DNA from: Planctomycetota bacterium
Lineage (GTDB): Bacteria; Planctomycetota; Planctomycetia; Planctomycetales; Planctomycetaceae
Reading direction: 5' to 3'
Length of the DNA: 64,000 bases
Assembly: GCA_023417655.1 (NCBI GenBank)
Contig: JAEZFD010000029.1
Coordinates: forward strand, 62,001 to 126,000
Part shown: positions 15,120 to 25,194 of the stretch, in pieces
How positions within the stretch are numbered: the stretch's first letter is position 1
How the letters are laid out: every line of letters starts with the position of its first letter
The notes under the pieces: generated by a model
What the model was told of the DNA's origin: nothing
Databases searched by the model: none
The model's input: the letters and a program-made list of their open reading frames with translations, nothing else
Position numbers and translations under genes: made by a program

Positions 15120-18077
15120 ATGCCTCGGTACGACGCCAAACGGATTGAAGAAAAGTGGCAGGCCTTCTGGGACGAGCACGGTACCTTCGTGACTTCCAAT
15201 GAGCCACAGCCGAACGCCAAGGGAAAACTCTACGCGCTGGATATGTTCCCTTATCCCTCAGGGGCTGGTCTGCATGTCGGCCATCCTGAAGGCTACACGG
15301 CCACAGATATCGTGGTCCGCTCCGCCCGCATGCGAGGTAAGCATGTTCTGCATCCAATGGGCTGGGACGCTTTCGGACTTCCTGCCGAACAATACGCGAT
15401 CGAAACCGGAACTCATCCCCGAGTCACGACGCAGAAGAATATCAACGAGTTCCGTCGGCAGTTGAAGATGCTGGGCTTCAGCTATGACTGGCAACGCGAA
15501 CTCTCCACGACCGACGAAGACTACTTCAAGTGGACGCAGTGGATCTTCCTCGAGTTGTATGACACCTGGTTCGATCCTGACTTCGAATGGACAGGGCCGG
15601 ATGGTGTCAAACGCATCGGCAAGGGCCGCCCGATCGCTGAATTGCCGATTCCGGCTGACGTGCAGAGTCAGGGACCGGACGCAATTCGGGAGTATCAAGA
15701 CTCCAACCGCCTCGCCTATCAGTCAAATGCTCCGGTCAACTGGTGTCCTGCTCTGGGAACCGTTCTGGCGAACGAAGAAATCACTGCCGATGGCAAGAGC
15801 GAACGGGGAAATCATCCTGTCGAACGTCGCCAGTTGCGCCAGTGGATGCTGCGCATCACCTCGTATGCCGAGCGTCTCATTTCCGAACTCGAAGAACTCG
15901 ACTGGCCGGAATCCGTCAAGCTGCTCCAGCGGAACTGGATCGGTCGCAGCGTCGGCGCGGAAGTGGATTTCCTCGTCGAAGGAGTTGGTGTCACCGATGC
16001 CGAAGATTCCGTCTCGCAGCTGAAACGCACTGAGCTTTCAGAATCCGAACGCGCCGAAATTTTCGCGGCCTGGAAAACAGCTCGCAAGACCTTCGGAGTC
16101 CCAGCGACTCCGGAGCCGAACGTCTTGCGGGTCTATACGACTCGACCTGACACACTGTTCGGGGTCACCTTCATGGTGCTGGCTCCAGAACATCCACTGG
16201 TGAAAGAGATCACCACCGATGAGCATCGCGCCGCTGTCGAGGACTATTGCCACAAGGCAACGTTGAAGAGCGACCTCGATCGAACCGACCTCGCCAAAGA
16301 GAAGTCCGGCGTCTTCACCGGGGCGTACGCCATTAATCCGGTGAACGGCCATCGTATCCCTATCTGGATCGCTGACTATGTGCTGATCAGTTACGGCACC
16401 GGGGCCATCATGGCGGTTCCGGCCCACGATGAACGCGACTGGGAATTCGCCACCCAATTCAAGATCCCCATTGCTCCAGTGATCGGCACCGGCAGCGGGA
16501 ACGACATTGAGGTCCCCCCAGTCAATAAGAAGGCGTTTACCGAAACCGGAGTCGCCATCAATTCCGGTGAGTTCAACGGACTGCCGACTGCTGAGTTCAA
16601 AGCGAAGATGGCCGCATCTCTGCAGGAGCAGGGGCTGGGGAAAGAAGCGGTCAACTATCGTCTCCGCGACTGGTTGTTCTCACGACAGCGGTACTGGGGC
16701 GAGCCATTCCCGATCTGGCATGAACTCGATGCCGATGGAAACCCGACGGGGCGAATCCGTCCTGCCGAGTTCTCAGAACTCCCGGTGACCTTGCCGGAAA
16801 TGGAGAACTTCAAACCTAAGGGAACCCCGGATCCCCCACTCAGCTGGGCACCGGATTCATGGCTCTACAAGACCGCGTCCGATGGCACACGGCTGAAACG
16901 TGAAACCAACAGCATGCCGCAATGGGCTGGCAGCTGCTGGTACTATATCCGCTTCTGTGACAACAAGAATCCAGATCAGTTCATCTCACCTGAGCTCGAG
17001 AAGTACTGGCTGCCGGTCGACCTGTATATCGGCGGTGCCGAGCATGCTGTGCTCCACCTGCTGTATTCACGGTTCTGGCACAAGGTGCTCTTTGACAGAG
17101 GGCATGTCAGCCATGCCGAGCCATTCCGCAAGTTGGTCAACCAGGGCATGATCCTTGGCGAAGCCGAGATCACCGGCGTGCGGACAAAGTCTGGCCGCTG
17201 GGTTTCCACTCGCGGCCTGAATCTGTCACTGGTCGAGGAAGGCAAGCTCGTTGATCCAGAGTCGGGGGAGACGCTCGAAGCCGTCAGCCTGACCGCCGAT
17301 CAGATCGTCAAGAAGGGCGAAGGCTTCGCGCTGAAAGATCAGCCGGAGGTCATGGTCGAAAGCCGCTCCTTCAAGATGTCCAAGTCGCGCGGCAACGTCA
17401 TCAATCCAGACGTGATCGTCAAACAGTACGGCGCAGATTCGCTGCGACTGTACGAAATGTTCATGGGCCCGCTGGAACAGATGAAGCCCTGGAGCATGTC
17501 CGGAGTCGAGGGTGTTTACCGCTTCCTCGGACGCGTCTGGCGGATGATCGTCGATGACGAAGCCGAAGGGATTAAACTCTCTGAAGCGGTTCAGGATGTG
17601 GACGCCACGCCGGAGCAGCTCCGCATTCTGCACAAGACCATCAAGGCGGTTTCGGACGACATTGACAAACTCTCATTTAATACGGCGATCAGCCGAATGA
17701 TGGAGTTCACCAATGCCTTCACCGGAATGACCGTCCGCCCCCGATCGGCGATGTCGCAGTTCGTTCTGCTGCTGGCCCCGTTTGCACCTCACATCGCGGA
17801 AGAGTTGTGGCAGGTTCTCGGCAACACCGATTCACTGACTTACGCACCATGGCCGGAGTTTGATCCCTCGACTCAGGTGGAGTCGGAAATTGAGATTCCG
17901 GTACAGGTGAACGGCAAGCTGCGGGCGAAGATCCTCGTTCCAGCTGATGGTGACGCGGCGACACTGCAGTCACTCGCGGAAGCCAATGAAGCCGTGCAAG
18001 CTCAATTGGCCGGAAAGACCGTTGTGAAGGTCGTCTGCGTTCCGAAGAAGATGGTCAACTTCGTGATCAAAGGGTAA
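15120..18077 (+). CDS. leuS: Leucyl-tRNA synthetase
   Basis: This cytoplasmic class I aminoacyl-tRNA synthetase of 985 residues charges tRNA-Leu. The HIGH-type signature is HVGH at 52-55 within MFPYPSGAGLHVGHPEGY, and the KMSKS loop is intact at 752-756. The editing (CP1) domain is present, with a T-rich TTRPDTLFG motif around residue 340 and GTGAIMAVPAHDERD near 422-436, so Ile/Met mischarging should be corrected. It is about 100 residues longer than E. coli LeuS; extra segments appear near residues 155-190 and around the leucine-specific domain before KMSKS (about 680-750). ATG at 15120 matches the conserved start. A terminator follows the stop. Confidence 0.98.
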   Translation: MPRYDAKRIEEKWQAFWDEHGTFVTSNEPQPNAKGKLYALDMFPYPSGAGLHVGHPEGYTATDIVVRSARMRGKHVLHPMGWDAFGLPAEQYAIETGTHPRVTTQKNINEFRRQLKMLGFSYDWQRELSTTDEDYFKWTQWIFLELYDTWFDPDFEWTGPDGVKRIGKGRPIAELPIPADVQSQGPDAIREYQDSNRLAYQSNAPVNWCPALGTVLANEEITADGKSERGNHPVERRQLRQWMLRITSYAERLISELEELDWPESVKLLQRNWIGRSVGAEVDFLVEGVGVTDAEDSVSQLKRTELSESERAEIFAAWKTARKTFGVPATPEPNVLRVYTTRPDTLFGVTFMVLAPEHPLVKEITTDEHRAAVEDYCHKATLKSDLDRTDLAKEKSGVFTGAYAINPVNGHRIPIWIADYVLISYGTGAIMAVPAHDERDWEFATQFKIPIAPVIGTGSGNDIEVPPVNKKAFTETGVAINSGEFNGLPTAEFKAKMAASLQEQGLGKEAVNYRLRDWLFSRQRYWGEPFPIWHELDADGNPTGRIRPAEFSELPVTLPEMENFKPKGTPDPPLSWAPDSWLYKTASDGTRLKRETNSMPQWAGSCWYYIRFCDNKNPDQFISPELEKYWLPVDLYIGGAEHAVLHLLYSRFWHKVLFDRGHVSHAEPFRKLVNQGMILGEAEITGVRTKSGRWVSTRGLNLSLVEEGKLVDPESGETLEAVSLTADQIVKKGEGFALKDQPEVMVESRSFKMSKSRGNVINPDVIVKQYGADSLRLYEMFMGPLEQMKPWSMSGVEGVYRFLGRVWRMIVDDEAEGIKLSEAVQDVDATPEQLRILHKTIKAVSDDIDKLSFNTAISRMMEFTNAFTGMTVRPRSAMSQFVLLLAPFAPHIAEELWQVLGNTDSLTYAPWPEFDPSTQVESEIEIPVQVNGKLRAKILVPADGDAATLQSLAEANEAVQAQLAGKTVVKVVCVPKKMVNFVIKG

Positions 18078-18108
18078 GACCCGATTAAATCCTGAAGTTT
18101 GAATTCAG

Positions 18109-18146
18109 AAAGAGGCGGCGTGATCCAGCATCATGCCGCCTCTTTT
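18109..18146. terminator. Terminator shared by convergent leuS and debranching-enzyme genes
   Basis: An 11-base perfect stem (AAAGAGGCGGC / GCCGCCTCTTT) encloses a 15-base loop and ends in a T run on the plus strand. It lies between two convergent stop codons and has a shorter T run on the minus strand, so it may act in both directions. Confidence 0.85.
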
Positions 18147-18177
18147 CATCTCAGGTGTTATGCTGGCGAGATGTCAT

Positions 18178-20145
18178 TCAGGACAGGAGTGCCTGCATTC
18201 TCAAGAACTCTCCAAGTGACCAGGCCTGAAACGGACAACCTCGGGGAACCTGCCGCGTCTCAGACGACTTGATCGTCGGCTCCGCGTCAAAGATCTCAGA
18301 GATGTGTCCTAATCCGGCTGTCGACAAATGTTGCTGAAGAGGCTTAAGAAAACGCTGTTGTGCGATCGCACGATTCTCAGTGGTATCACCGTTTACCCGT
18401 AACCAGGCTTGAACAAATGCTCCCGTCAGCCAGGGCCAGACGGTCCCCTGATGATAGGCCCCGTCCCTTTCCCGAAGCCCGCCGATGTAATAGGGATGGT
18501 ATCGCTCATCTGAAGGAGAGAGCGTCCTCAGGCCAATTTCAGTCATCAGAGTCTGATCGACAAGTTCCACGACCTGCTTCGCCTGCTTTTCATTCAGCAG
18601 ACAGACCGGCAGTCCCCCCGCGGCGAAAATCTGATTGGGACGGATGCTGGTGTCATGCACTCCGTCTTCATGGTTCACGTCGACCACGTCGTAGAGGCAA
18701 CCTGCCGACTCGTTCCAGAACTTTCGGGTGAAGTTCTGGAGGACTCGTTCGAGTGCTTGAACCCATCGGGAATCAAACCTCGCTCCGACTTTCAGAGCAT
18801 TCGCCCAGAGAGCCTGAATCTCAACAGGTTTTCCAATACGCGGGGTGACAACCCAGTCATCAAACTTGGCATCCATCCAGGTCAGCTGCACACCTTCCAC
18901 GCCTGCGCGAAGCAGACCATCTTTCGGGTCGACCTGAATTCCATATCGGGTTCCGCTTTGGTAGCCGGTCAGAATGGAAGTAATCGCTTGAGTCAACCGT
19001 TTCAGTTCTTCGCCAGCAACAGGCGATCGCGACTGTTTTCTCGCATCGAGATACTCGCCAGCGACGATGACAAACCAGAGTGAAGCATCCACCGAATTGA
19101 ATTCCGGTTCCTCTCCGGCATCGACGAAACGGTTGGGAACCATTCCTTCAGAAACAGTGCCTGCCCAGGCATTGAGGATCTCGCCAGCAGTCTTGAGGTC
19201 GCCGGTCGCGAGACAAAGCCCCCGCATTGCAATGAACGTGTCGCGTCCCCAATCAGTGAACCAGGGGTATCCCGCGATCAATGTTTTGCCGGTTCCGCGT
19301 TTGACGAGAAACTGATCCGCCGCCCGATGGAGTGGAGACGTGAAAGAGTTGCGGCGTTTGCGTTCTGTCGCAGCAAGCTCGTCACCAGCCGCAGCGACGT
19401 CGCTGCTCAGTTTCAGCTCATTCTGTCCTTCGGCAGTCAGGATGCAGACCGCCGGGTCGGAACCGAGTTCGAATCGAAAGACACCCGGTGCTGCGAGATC
19501 CTCCACAAAGTCGAGTCCTCGTTCCTCTTCCACTCGGTAACGGAACTGATGGAACCACAATGCCTCGGGAGAATAATGCCCATTCGTCATTGCTACGATC
19601 GCAGGCACGCCAGTGTAAGGACGCCACCTCAGGTGTGCCCCGTCTCCTTCGTGGTCAAAGCGGAAGCCGGGATTCTGATAATGCAGAGCGTGGTAGTCAC
19701 GGCCTGACAGCAGGGGACGGACTGAAAGTGCTTTCAGTCCCGGTTTTCCTTGCAGGAGAGTCCATCTCAGGACCACCGCAGAATGACCATGCGGTATGAA
19801 GATTTCCTGCTGGATCTGGGTTCCATCCGGCAGGACATAGAGCCATGTCGGCCAAGGCTCAGTCGTGAATGATCGCCGGTACTTGTCACCATTGGGATGG
19901 ATCACATTGGGGACGTAGTGCTGACTGGAGATGGGATACTGCCCCTCTCCCGTTGAGACCATCGCTTCAAGGCCGTTCACCAGCACAAACCGTCCCAGCG
20001 GGGGACGCGTGGCAGTCAGCAGCAGGGCGTGATAGCGACGGCTGCGGCGGCCGGAGACCGTTCCCGAGGCAAAGCCTCCCAGTCCATCTGTTTCCAGCCA
20101 TTCAGACTGAGCACTGATCATCATTTTGTCCCGGCGAGTTTCCAC
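18178..20145 (-). CDS. Glycogen debranching enzyme-like amylo-alpha-1,6-glucosidase (GDE_C family)
   Basis: This 655-residue protein fits the archaeal/bacterial debranching-enzyme family related to GH133. The N-terminal domain (about 10-240) opens with WLETDGLGGFASGTVSGRRSRRYHALL, typical of this family; the C-terminal (alpha/alpha)6-barrel contains GYPWFTDWGRDTFIA (about 298-312), a second acidic motif (NSVDASLWFV) and YHQGTVWPWLTGAF. It would hydrolyse alpha-1,6 branches in glycogen or malto-oligosaccharides in the cytoplasm; no signal peptide is seen. Starts at 20145, 20124 or 20121 are possible and differ by up to eight residues. It is divergent from the next gene across about 280 bases. 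Confidence 0.88.
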   Translation of the reverse strand: METRRDKMMISAQSEWLETDGLGGFASGTVSGRRSRRYHALLLTATRPPLGRFVLVNGLEAMVSTGEGQYPISSQHYVPNVIHPNGDKYRRSFTTEPWPTWLYVLPDGTQIQQEIFIPHGHSAVVLRWTLLQGKPGLKALSVRPLLSGRDYHALHYQNPGFRFDHEGDGAHLRWRPYTGVPAIVAMTNGHYSPEALWFHQFRYRVEEERGLDFVEDLAAPGVFRFELGSDPAVCILTAEGQNELKLSSDVAAAGDELAATERKRRNSFTSPLHRAADQFLVKRGTGKTLIAGYPWFTDWGRDTFIAMRGLCLATGDLKTAGEILNAWAGTVSEGMVPNRFVDAGEEPEFNSVDASLWFVIVAGEYLDARKQSRSPVAGEELKRLTQAITSILTGYQSGTRYGIQVDPKDGLLRAGVEGVQLTWMDAKFDDWVVTPRIGKPVEIQALWANALKVGARFDSRWVQALERVLQNFTRKFWNESAGCLYDVVDVNHEDGVHDTSIRPNQIFAAGGLPVCLLNEKQAKQVVELVDQTLMTEIGLRTLSPSDERYHPYYIGGLRERDGAYHQGTVWPWLTGAFVQAWLRVNGDTTENRAIAQQRFLKPLQQHLSTAGLGHISEIFDAEPTIKSSETRQVPRGCPFQAWSLGEFLRMQALLS

Positions 20146-20426
20146 GGATCACGCCCGTCGGCGTGGGACGCCAAAGTCTGCGATTTTCCGCATGGACCAG
20201 ACTCACCACATAGGGCCGGTCCGGTCGATTTTATCCGTCGCCATCATACCGGACCCTTACCGAATTCGCAGGGACTAAAATCGCTGAATGCGCAACCATC
20301 TTTCGGGGACAGGGATTTCGAGGATCATCCTCGCAGGAGAACTTCCGCTTGGTTTGATAAGCTGATTTCTTGGTGAATGGTGGACGTCATCTCAACATTC
20401 CGGCATCTCTGCGGGGGATTACTTCG

Positions 20427-21953
20427 ATGCGACACAAACTGTCTGCAATCCGTGCGTCCCGTCTTCATGTGGCCCTCCTGACAGGGTGCACTCTCCTCGG
20501 GATCTGTGCTCCGCCATCAGTACGTGCCGACGAGGTGACAGATCTCGCCCGCTATCTGCCTGATGACATCAATGCCGTGGCGATTGTTCGTTCACACGAC
20601 CTGATCACAACTCCCCGGGCCCTGAAAGAGAACTGGGCTGCGCAGTCGGACATGAATTTCCTGCAGGGAGCCGGTGGAATTCCCTCTTGGGTCGACCTGT
20701 TTGTCGGGGGTTTTCTGGTCCGCCTGAATCCGGTCTCTGAAGTCTCCGCCACTGCGGTCGTGAAAGTTCGTGAAGTCATTGATATCAATTCACTCGCGGC
20801 GATGACGCATTCACCGGTAGATGAGATTGCCGGTTTCCCCGCCATTCAAACCCGAACTGACAGTCATGTTCTGCAGCTGGCGCCCGGGTTGCTCGGTGTT
20901 CGCCGGCCAGCCGTTCGACAGGAGACAGCCCGCTGGATCCGACTTGTTGCCGAAAAGCGAACAGGCCACTTGCAGCCGTTTCTTAGAGAAGCTCTGAGCG
21001 AGACCGGACATGTGGTCTTTGCCATGAACCTGCAGGACGCATTTACACTCGACAAGGTCAGCACCCACCTCGCAACGCAGTCGTCCATTCCCGTTGCCTC
21101 ACGCGAGCGCCTGGCGAATTTGATCATCGGAATTCGCGATGTGACGCTGGCCGTCAATGTTGGTGAAAAGAATGATGCCCGGGTGGTTTTTGAATTTAAC
21201 GAACCGGTCGGTGATCTGGCTCCTTCGATTCGACCAGTGTTCCTTTCAATTCTTTCTCACCTGGGAGCCTCAATTGACGAATTCGAATCGGGAACCATGT
21301 CTGCCGATGGCAAATTCGCAATCTTGAGGGCTCAGCTGAGTGACGAGAGCCTGAATCGCATCATCTCCCTGCTGACAGCGACGCCAGACTCTATGGCGAT
21401 GCCGGAGAAATCAGACAGCAAAGTAACCGACAATCAGAATGAAGCGATCCGAAAGGCGAATCGGACCTACTTCCTCGCGATTGAAAAGATGCTGGACAAT
21501 CTCGAACGCTCCAGCCGGCGCTCGAACAACGCGTCTCAAACGGCGCTGTGGCACAACACGTTCGCCCGGCGGATTGACGAACTGCCGATGCACAACGTTG
21601 ATAAAGAACTGTTGGCGTATGGAGCCAGCGTGGCGAGCAAGTTGCGGGCTTTGAGCCGATCACTCCAAGGACAGATTATCTCGGTGAATGCCGCACAGGG
21701 GACACTGACGTATGACACGCAGTTCACCCCAGGTTGGGCTTCGATCGACATCTGGGGAGGCATTGGATACGGTCAACCTGCCTTTCAGACAAACAGTAAC
21801 CTGCAGCAAGTGCGTGAACGTCAGGCCGCAGCGATCGAGGCAGGGAGTCGGGATCGACAGGAAATCTGGGGCATGCTTTCAGAGGAGAGGGCCGCAATGC
21901 AGAGAGCTCTGCTGCAGAAATACGGGCAGGATTTTCTAAGACGAGCCCGCTGA
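20427..21953 (+). CDS. Secreted protein of unknown function (planctomycete type)
   Basis: The ATG at 20427, preceded by a GGGGGA ribosome-binding site, gives a 508-residue protein with a signal peptide (about 1-35, cut after VRA). The mature part is a mixed alpha/beta protein beginning DEVTDLARYLPDDINAVAIVRS, a pattern seen in exported planctomycete proteins that describe a value per entity; no enzyme motif was found. The C-terminal 150 residues are helical and Arg/Gln-rich, ending in a charged coiled-coil-like tail. A longer TTG-started version from 20370 is possible but hides the signal peptide. It stands alone, convergent with panD. Confidence 0.6.
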   Translation: MRHKLSAIRASRLHVALLTGCTLLGICAPPSVRADEVTDLARYLPDDINAVAIVRSHDLITTPRALKENWAAQSDMNFLQGAGGIPSWVDLFVGGFLVRLNPVSEVSATAVVKVREVIDINSLAAMTHSPVDEIAGFPAIQTRTDSHVLQLAPGLLGVRRPAVRQETARWIRLVAEKRTGHLQPFLREALSETGHVVFAMNLQDAFTLDKVSTHLATQSSIPVASRERLANLIIGIRDVTLAVNVGEKNDARVVFEFNEPVGDLAPSIRPVFLSILSHLGASIDEFESGTMSADGKFAILRAQLSDESLNRIISLLTATPDSMAMPEKSDSKVTDNQNEAIRKANRTYFLAIEKMLDNLERSSRRSNNASQTALWHNTFARRIDELPMHNVDKELLAYGASVASKLRALSRSLQGQIISVNAAQGTLTYDTQFTPGWASIDIWGGIGYGQPAFQTNSNLQQVRERQAAAIEAGSRDRQEIWGMLSEERAAMQRALLQKYGQDFLRRAR

Positions 21954-21970
21954 TGTCGTCTCCTGTCCAA

Positions 21971-22098
21971 GGTTCTCGTGAGGGCGGTTGTCGAATAAGC
22001 CACACTTACGAGAACCGCCAGTCAGAATGCTCAGCAAATTGAAATGCTTTAACCTCGAAACTCTGAGACCTTCGGACTATTGAAGGTTTTGGAGTTTC
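21971..22098. other. Cluster of hairpins between convergent genes
   Basis: GGTTCTCGT (21971-21979) pairs perfectly with 22008-22016, while GGCGGTT (21983-21989) can instead pair with the overlapping AACCGCC (22013-22019), so two foldings exclude each other. A nested hairpin follows: GAAACTC (22057-22063) with 22092-22098 and ACCTTC (22068-22073) with 22082-22087. They probably end the two convergent transcripts; T runs are poor. Confidence 0.5.
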
Positions 22099-22176
22099 AG
22101 ATGCGAGATGACATCCGCGCGTCCAGCGTTTTGCCGTCGAAAGCCGCACTGCGCGTAAACGGCGGAGCATGCTGCT

Positions 22177-22548
22177 CTACTTAATATCAGCCTGAAACTG
22201 TTCGACGATCTGATTGTGCTCATTGAGAATGGCGACACGAGGGTGAAGCTGGCTCGCTTCTTCAGGAGTCGCATCAACAAACGACATGACAATCACCCGA
22301 TCCCCTTTATGTGCGAGTCGGGCGAGCGCTCCGTTCATCTGAACCTGCCCGGTGCCACGCCCTCCTTCGAGCACATACGTTTCTCCCCGGGTGCCGTTTG
22401 AACAGTTGGCAATCATGACCTGTTCATATGGCAGCAGTCCGACGGCATCCATCAGATCGCGATCGATGGTGATACTGCCGTGATAATGGAGTTCCGTCTG
22501 AGTGACGACGGCCATGTGAAGTTTGGATTTGAGAAATCGCAGGAACAT
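22177..22548 (-). CDS. panD: Aspartate 1-decarboxylase
   Basis: This 123-residue pyruvoyl enzyme makes beta-alanine from aspartate for pantothenate and coenzyme A synthesis. The proenzyme cleaves itself between Gly24 and Ser25 of a YHGS motif, exactly where E. coli PanD is processed, and Ser25 becomes the pyruvoyl group. KLH at 9-11, the Tyr-rich NGTRGETYVLEG segment and NGALARLAHKGDRVIVMSF also match. The ATG at 22548 gives the same N-terminal length as the E. coli protein; a TTG at 22560 would add four residues and is unlikely. It is a single gene with no panB/panC beside it. Confidence 0.95.
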   Translation of the reverse strand: MFLRFLKSKLHMAVVTQTELHYHGSITIDRDLMDAVGLLPYEQVMIANCSNGTRGETYVLEGGRGTGQVQMNGALARLAHKGDRVIVMSFVDATPEEASQLHPRVAILNEHNQIVEQFQADIK

Positions 22549-23284
22549 GACAGGAAGCAATGACCAAAAAGGATGAAATCGCTGGCGAAAAATGAAGCCA
22601 GAACGTCGGAGGGCCCGATTCTCTCAGCTTGTCTCCCATTCTAGCGCATCAGGGAGATTGATGTATACCCGGCCTTTTGAGACGGGATCTGACCGCCCCA
22701 CTTTTCTCTTGTTGATTTGGCGTTTGTCGTCTGACCAGAACGCGATTTCCTTCCGAAATCCGATACAACTCCCCCAGCTCGGCTCAGGTACGCTTCGCTA
22801 CGACTCGGGAAGTAGTTTCCCCTCCTCCCGATCACAGGTTCCCCCGTCCCCTGTTTTCTTCTCCGACATTGCAACTTTTGCAGCCGGCCTGTGAAAGAAT
22901 GTCTTCTATCGAGTCATCTCGGACCGGCAGATACTGCCGATCAACCCCAGGAAGCGTCAGCGTTTCGACGAAAGAACAGGTGCAGGTGTTGGCTCGGGAC
23001 CGAGTTAGGGAGAAATCGATTGGGCACACCAGGAAAACAGGAGCGCGCCCTTCCATTTTACCTGACAGTCACCCCCGCCGATTTTTCATTGTCGGGCATG
23101 TAATCTGCAAAGACTCTCACAACTTCGGCTCCAATGCTGATTAGAGTCAAGTATCGCTTGGGGCCTGCGGTAGGGAAACGACGTCCTCCGGTCCGATTCC
23201 CCCTGACAAACAGGTGCGAGTTACCGGCACTCCAGAAGGGACTCTGTAGTTGTCAACAGTCTGCCTCTCGTGTTGATACCTGCC
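22549..23284. other. 736-base region without a supported gene
   Basis: This stretch lies between divergent panD and a TPR gene. Several short open frames exist on both strands, but none has a ribosome-binding site, signal peptide or recognisable product. I see no strong repeat or hairpin. It may simply hold two promoters and decayed sequence. Confidence 0.4.
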
Positions 23285-25120
23285 ATGACAATGTCCTTGA
23301 GTTCTTTCCCCACTGTTCGATATTTCGGTTCTCAGAAATGGTCGGTGGCAGCCTTCAGCGCGATCACCGCACTCCTGTTCTGCGTCCCGCTTCAGGCCGA
23401 GGGAATTGTCGGCGATGCCGTCTCCGCGCATGTCGGCTCCCCCGTCCCGAATGCACTCGGGATTTCGCCTGAGATGCCGAATGAGATTCCAGCGACCATG
23501 ACGACGGCCGTCGCGCTCAACTATTGCCGCGCTTCCTTCCACCGCATCCGGAAAGATCAGTCCGATGAGGTCTTGAAGGAGGAACAGGAAAAAATTCTGA
23601 ATAACCTCAACCTTGGACAGTTGAACGACCCTGAAGTCATCGCGCTGTACACCTCTGTTCTCGATGAGATCGGCCAGATCGGCATGGCTGACAAGGAACG
23701 AGGAATACACCGCACGAACTCCACTGCCCAGATTCGGCGACAGGTGACCTGGGACGCAGTGGCCTTTGGAACCGATTTGGCGAGCGCACAGTTCGGCAAT
23801 GCCGTGAAGACCGGCGCGAACAGTTGGTGGGACTACCGCAATCAGGTCTATCAGCGGGATGTGACCCTGTTCCGCATCGATAAAGACCGGCACGACGCGG
23901 TCGTCAAACGGTCGAACCAGTTTTTGGACACCTTCTGGAACATGGCCAGAAAGAAGAATATTCCCGACCGTTGGCTCGTGCGGGGAGATGATCTCGACAA
24001 GCTGGAAGCCGCGATGCAGGAGAAGGACCCTTCTGTCCGACTCCGCGTGTTGCGACGAATGGAACCGTATCACCAGGCCTACCCGCCATACTGGTATTAC
24101 CTCGCACGGACTCATCAGGAACTGGGACAGCTCAGTGAAGCTGTCGAGCTCTATGAGCGCCTTGAGCGCATGGGGTCAGGTCATTTCCGGAAGGACGAAC
24201 TACTCTCAACCGCACTCGCGAATATGGCTGCGATTCAGGACCACATGGGTGATGCCCGGGCCGTCGCTTCCGCAAGAAAAGCACTCGACTACTCGACCGA
24301 TGTCTGGGAAGCCAATCTGATGTCCGCCCGTATCCTGCAGCGGAATGGTCAGATTGCCGACGCAGAGGATGCAATCCTGCGGAATCTCGACGTGGAACTG
24401 GAGCAGAGCCAGAGCCATGTTTTTCTCGCGTCGCTGTATTTCTTCTCGCATCAGGATGACAAACTGGTGGCGATGATGAACAATCCCAAAGCAGTCGCGC
24501 ACCTGCCTGCTCCCGTCCTGCTGCGGTGTGCCGCTCAGGTCGGGATGGATAAGACGCCGCCTTTGGTTATCAACAACATCCTGGCATCACTCGAGGCATA
24601 CCCGAAATCTGGATTCGGATCAGATCAGGTCACAGTCAGAGTCGGAAACGTCTGGCAACTGCATCTCGCGAGACTTGAAGCCTTTGAAGCAGGAACGCGT
24701 CTGCAGGATCCACAGGTGCTTGGGGGGAAAGGCTACCACGACCTGAAGTTTGCCCGACAAAGCGACCGGGGATTCACGCTGGCCTCGTCTTCGACTCCAA
24801 AAGAGTTGAAGCTGATGCTGACCTATCCTGACGAAACGGTGGTGCATCTCACCTTGAATCGCTCACGTGGACCGACCAGCGAGCGGACAGGCGTGTTTGC
24901 CTCGACAGCCTCCAATGCAATGCGGATTACAGACGTGCGGATTGGTGATGACGCCTTTGCGCTGCAGCCGCAAACGGCGCAGGTTCCGCCTGAGAGCGAG
25001 CGACTCCCGGCCCGTGATCGCGAGGAGCTTCGCACGCCTGGGAATGAAGTGCCTCCCCAGGCGCGGCGAGTTCCCAATTCTGCATCCGCCAATCAGCAAC
25101 TCTTCGAGCGGACGCAGTGA
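23285..25120 (+). CDS. Exported TPR-like protein of unknown function
   Basis: This is a 611-residue protein from the ATG at 23285 (a GTG at 23270 would add five residues). A hydrophobic signal segment (about 20-38, ending LQAEG) indicates export. The central region (about 270-420) contains TPR-like helical pairs, for example YWYYLARTHQELGQLSEAVELYERL and ANMAAIQDHMGDARAVASARKAL. The C-terminal 100 residues are rich in Pro, Glu and Arg and probably unstructured. No catalytic motif is visible. The stop codon lies inside a perfect 15-base tandem duplication (25114-25143), and the gene converges with the CBS-protein gene. Confidence 0.62.
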   Translation: MTMSLSSFPTVRYFGSQKWSVAAFSAITALLFCVPLQAEGIVGDAVSAHVGSPVPNALGISPEMPNEIPATMTTAVALNYCRASFHRIRKDQSDEVLKEEQEKILNNLNLGQLNDPEVIALYTSVLDEIGQIGMADKERGIHRTNSTAQIRRQVTWDAVAFGTDLASAQFGNAVKTGANSWWDYRNQVYQRDVTLFRIDKDRHDAVVKRSNQFLDTFWNMARKKNIPDRWLVRGDDLDKLEAAMQEKDPSVRLRVLRRMEPYHQAYPPYWYYLARTHQELGQLSEAVELYERLERMGSGHFRKDELLSTALANMAAIQDHMGDARAVASARKALDYSTDVWEANLMSARILQRNGQIADAEDAILRNLDVELEQSQSHVFLASLYFFSHQDDKLVAMMNNPKAVAHLPAPVLLRCAAQVGMDKTPPLVINNILASLEAYPKSGFGSDQVTVRVGNVWQLHLARLEAFEAGTRLQDPQVLGGKGYHDLKFARQSDRGFTLASSSTPKELKLMLTYPDETVVHLTLNRSRGPTSERTGVFASTASNAMRITDVRIGDDAFALQPQTAQVPPESERLPARDREELRTPGNEVPPQARRVPNSASANQQLFERTQ

Positions 25121-25143
25121 GCACCGTTGCAGTGAGCACCGTT
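25114..25143 (+). repeat. Perfect 15-base tandem duplication over a stop codon
   Basis: GCAGTGAGCACCGTT occurs twice in direct succession at 25114-25128 and 25129-25143. The first copy contains the TGA stop of the TPR gene (25118-25120). It looks like a small replication-slippage duplication. Confidence 0.9.
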
Positions 25144-25194
25144 TCAGGGAGCGGATTCACTGTCTACTGAAACGATTGGAAGTGGCATTGAGGG

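Noticed and set aside
23147..24115. A 322-codon minus-strand frame
   Set aside because: It is antisense to the TPR gene, whose plus-strand frame has signal peptide and repeat helices; the minus product resembles nothing.
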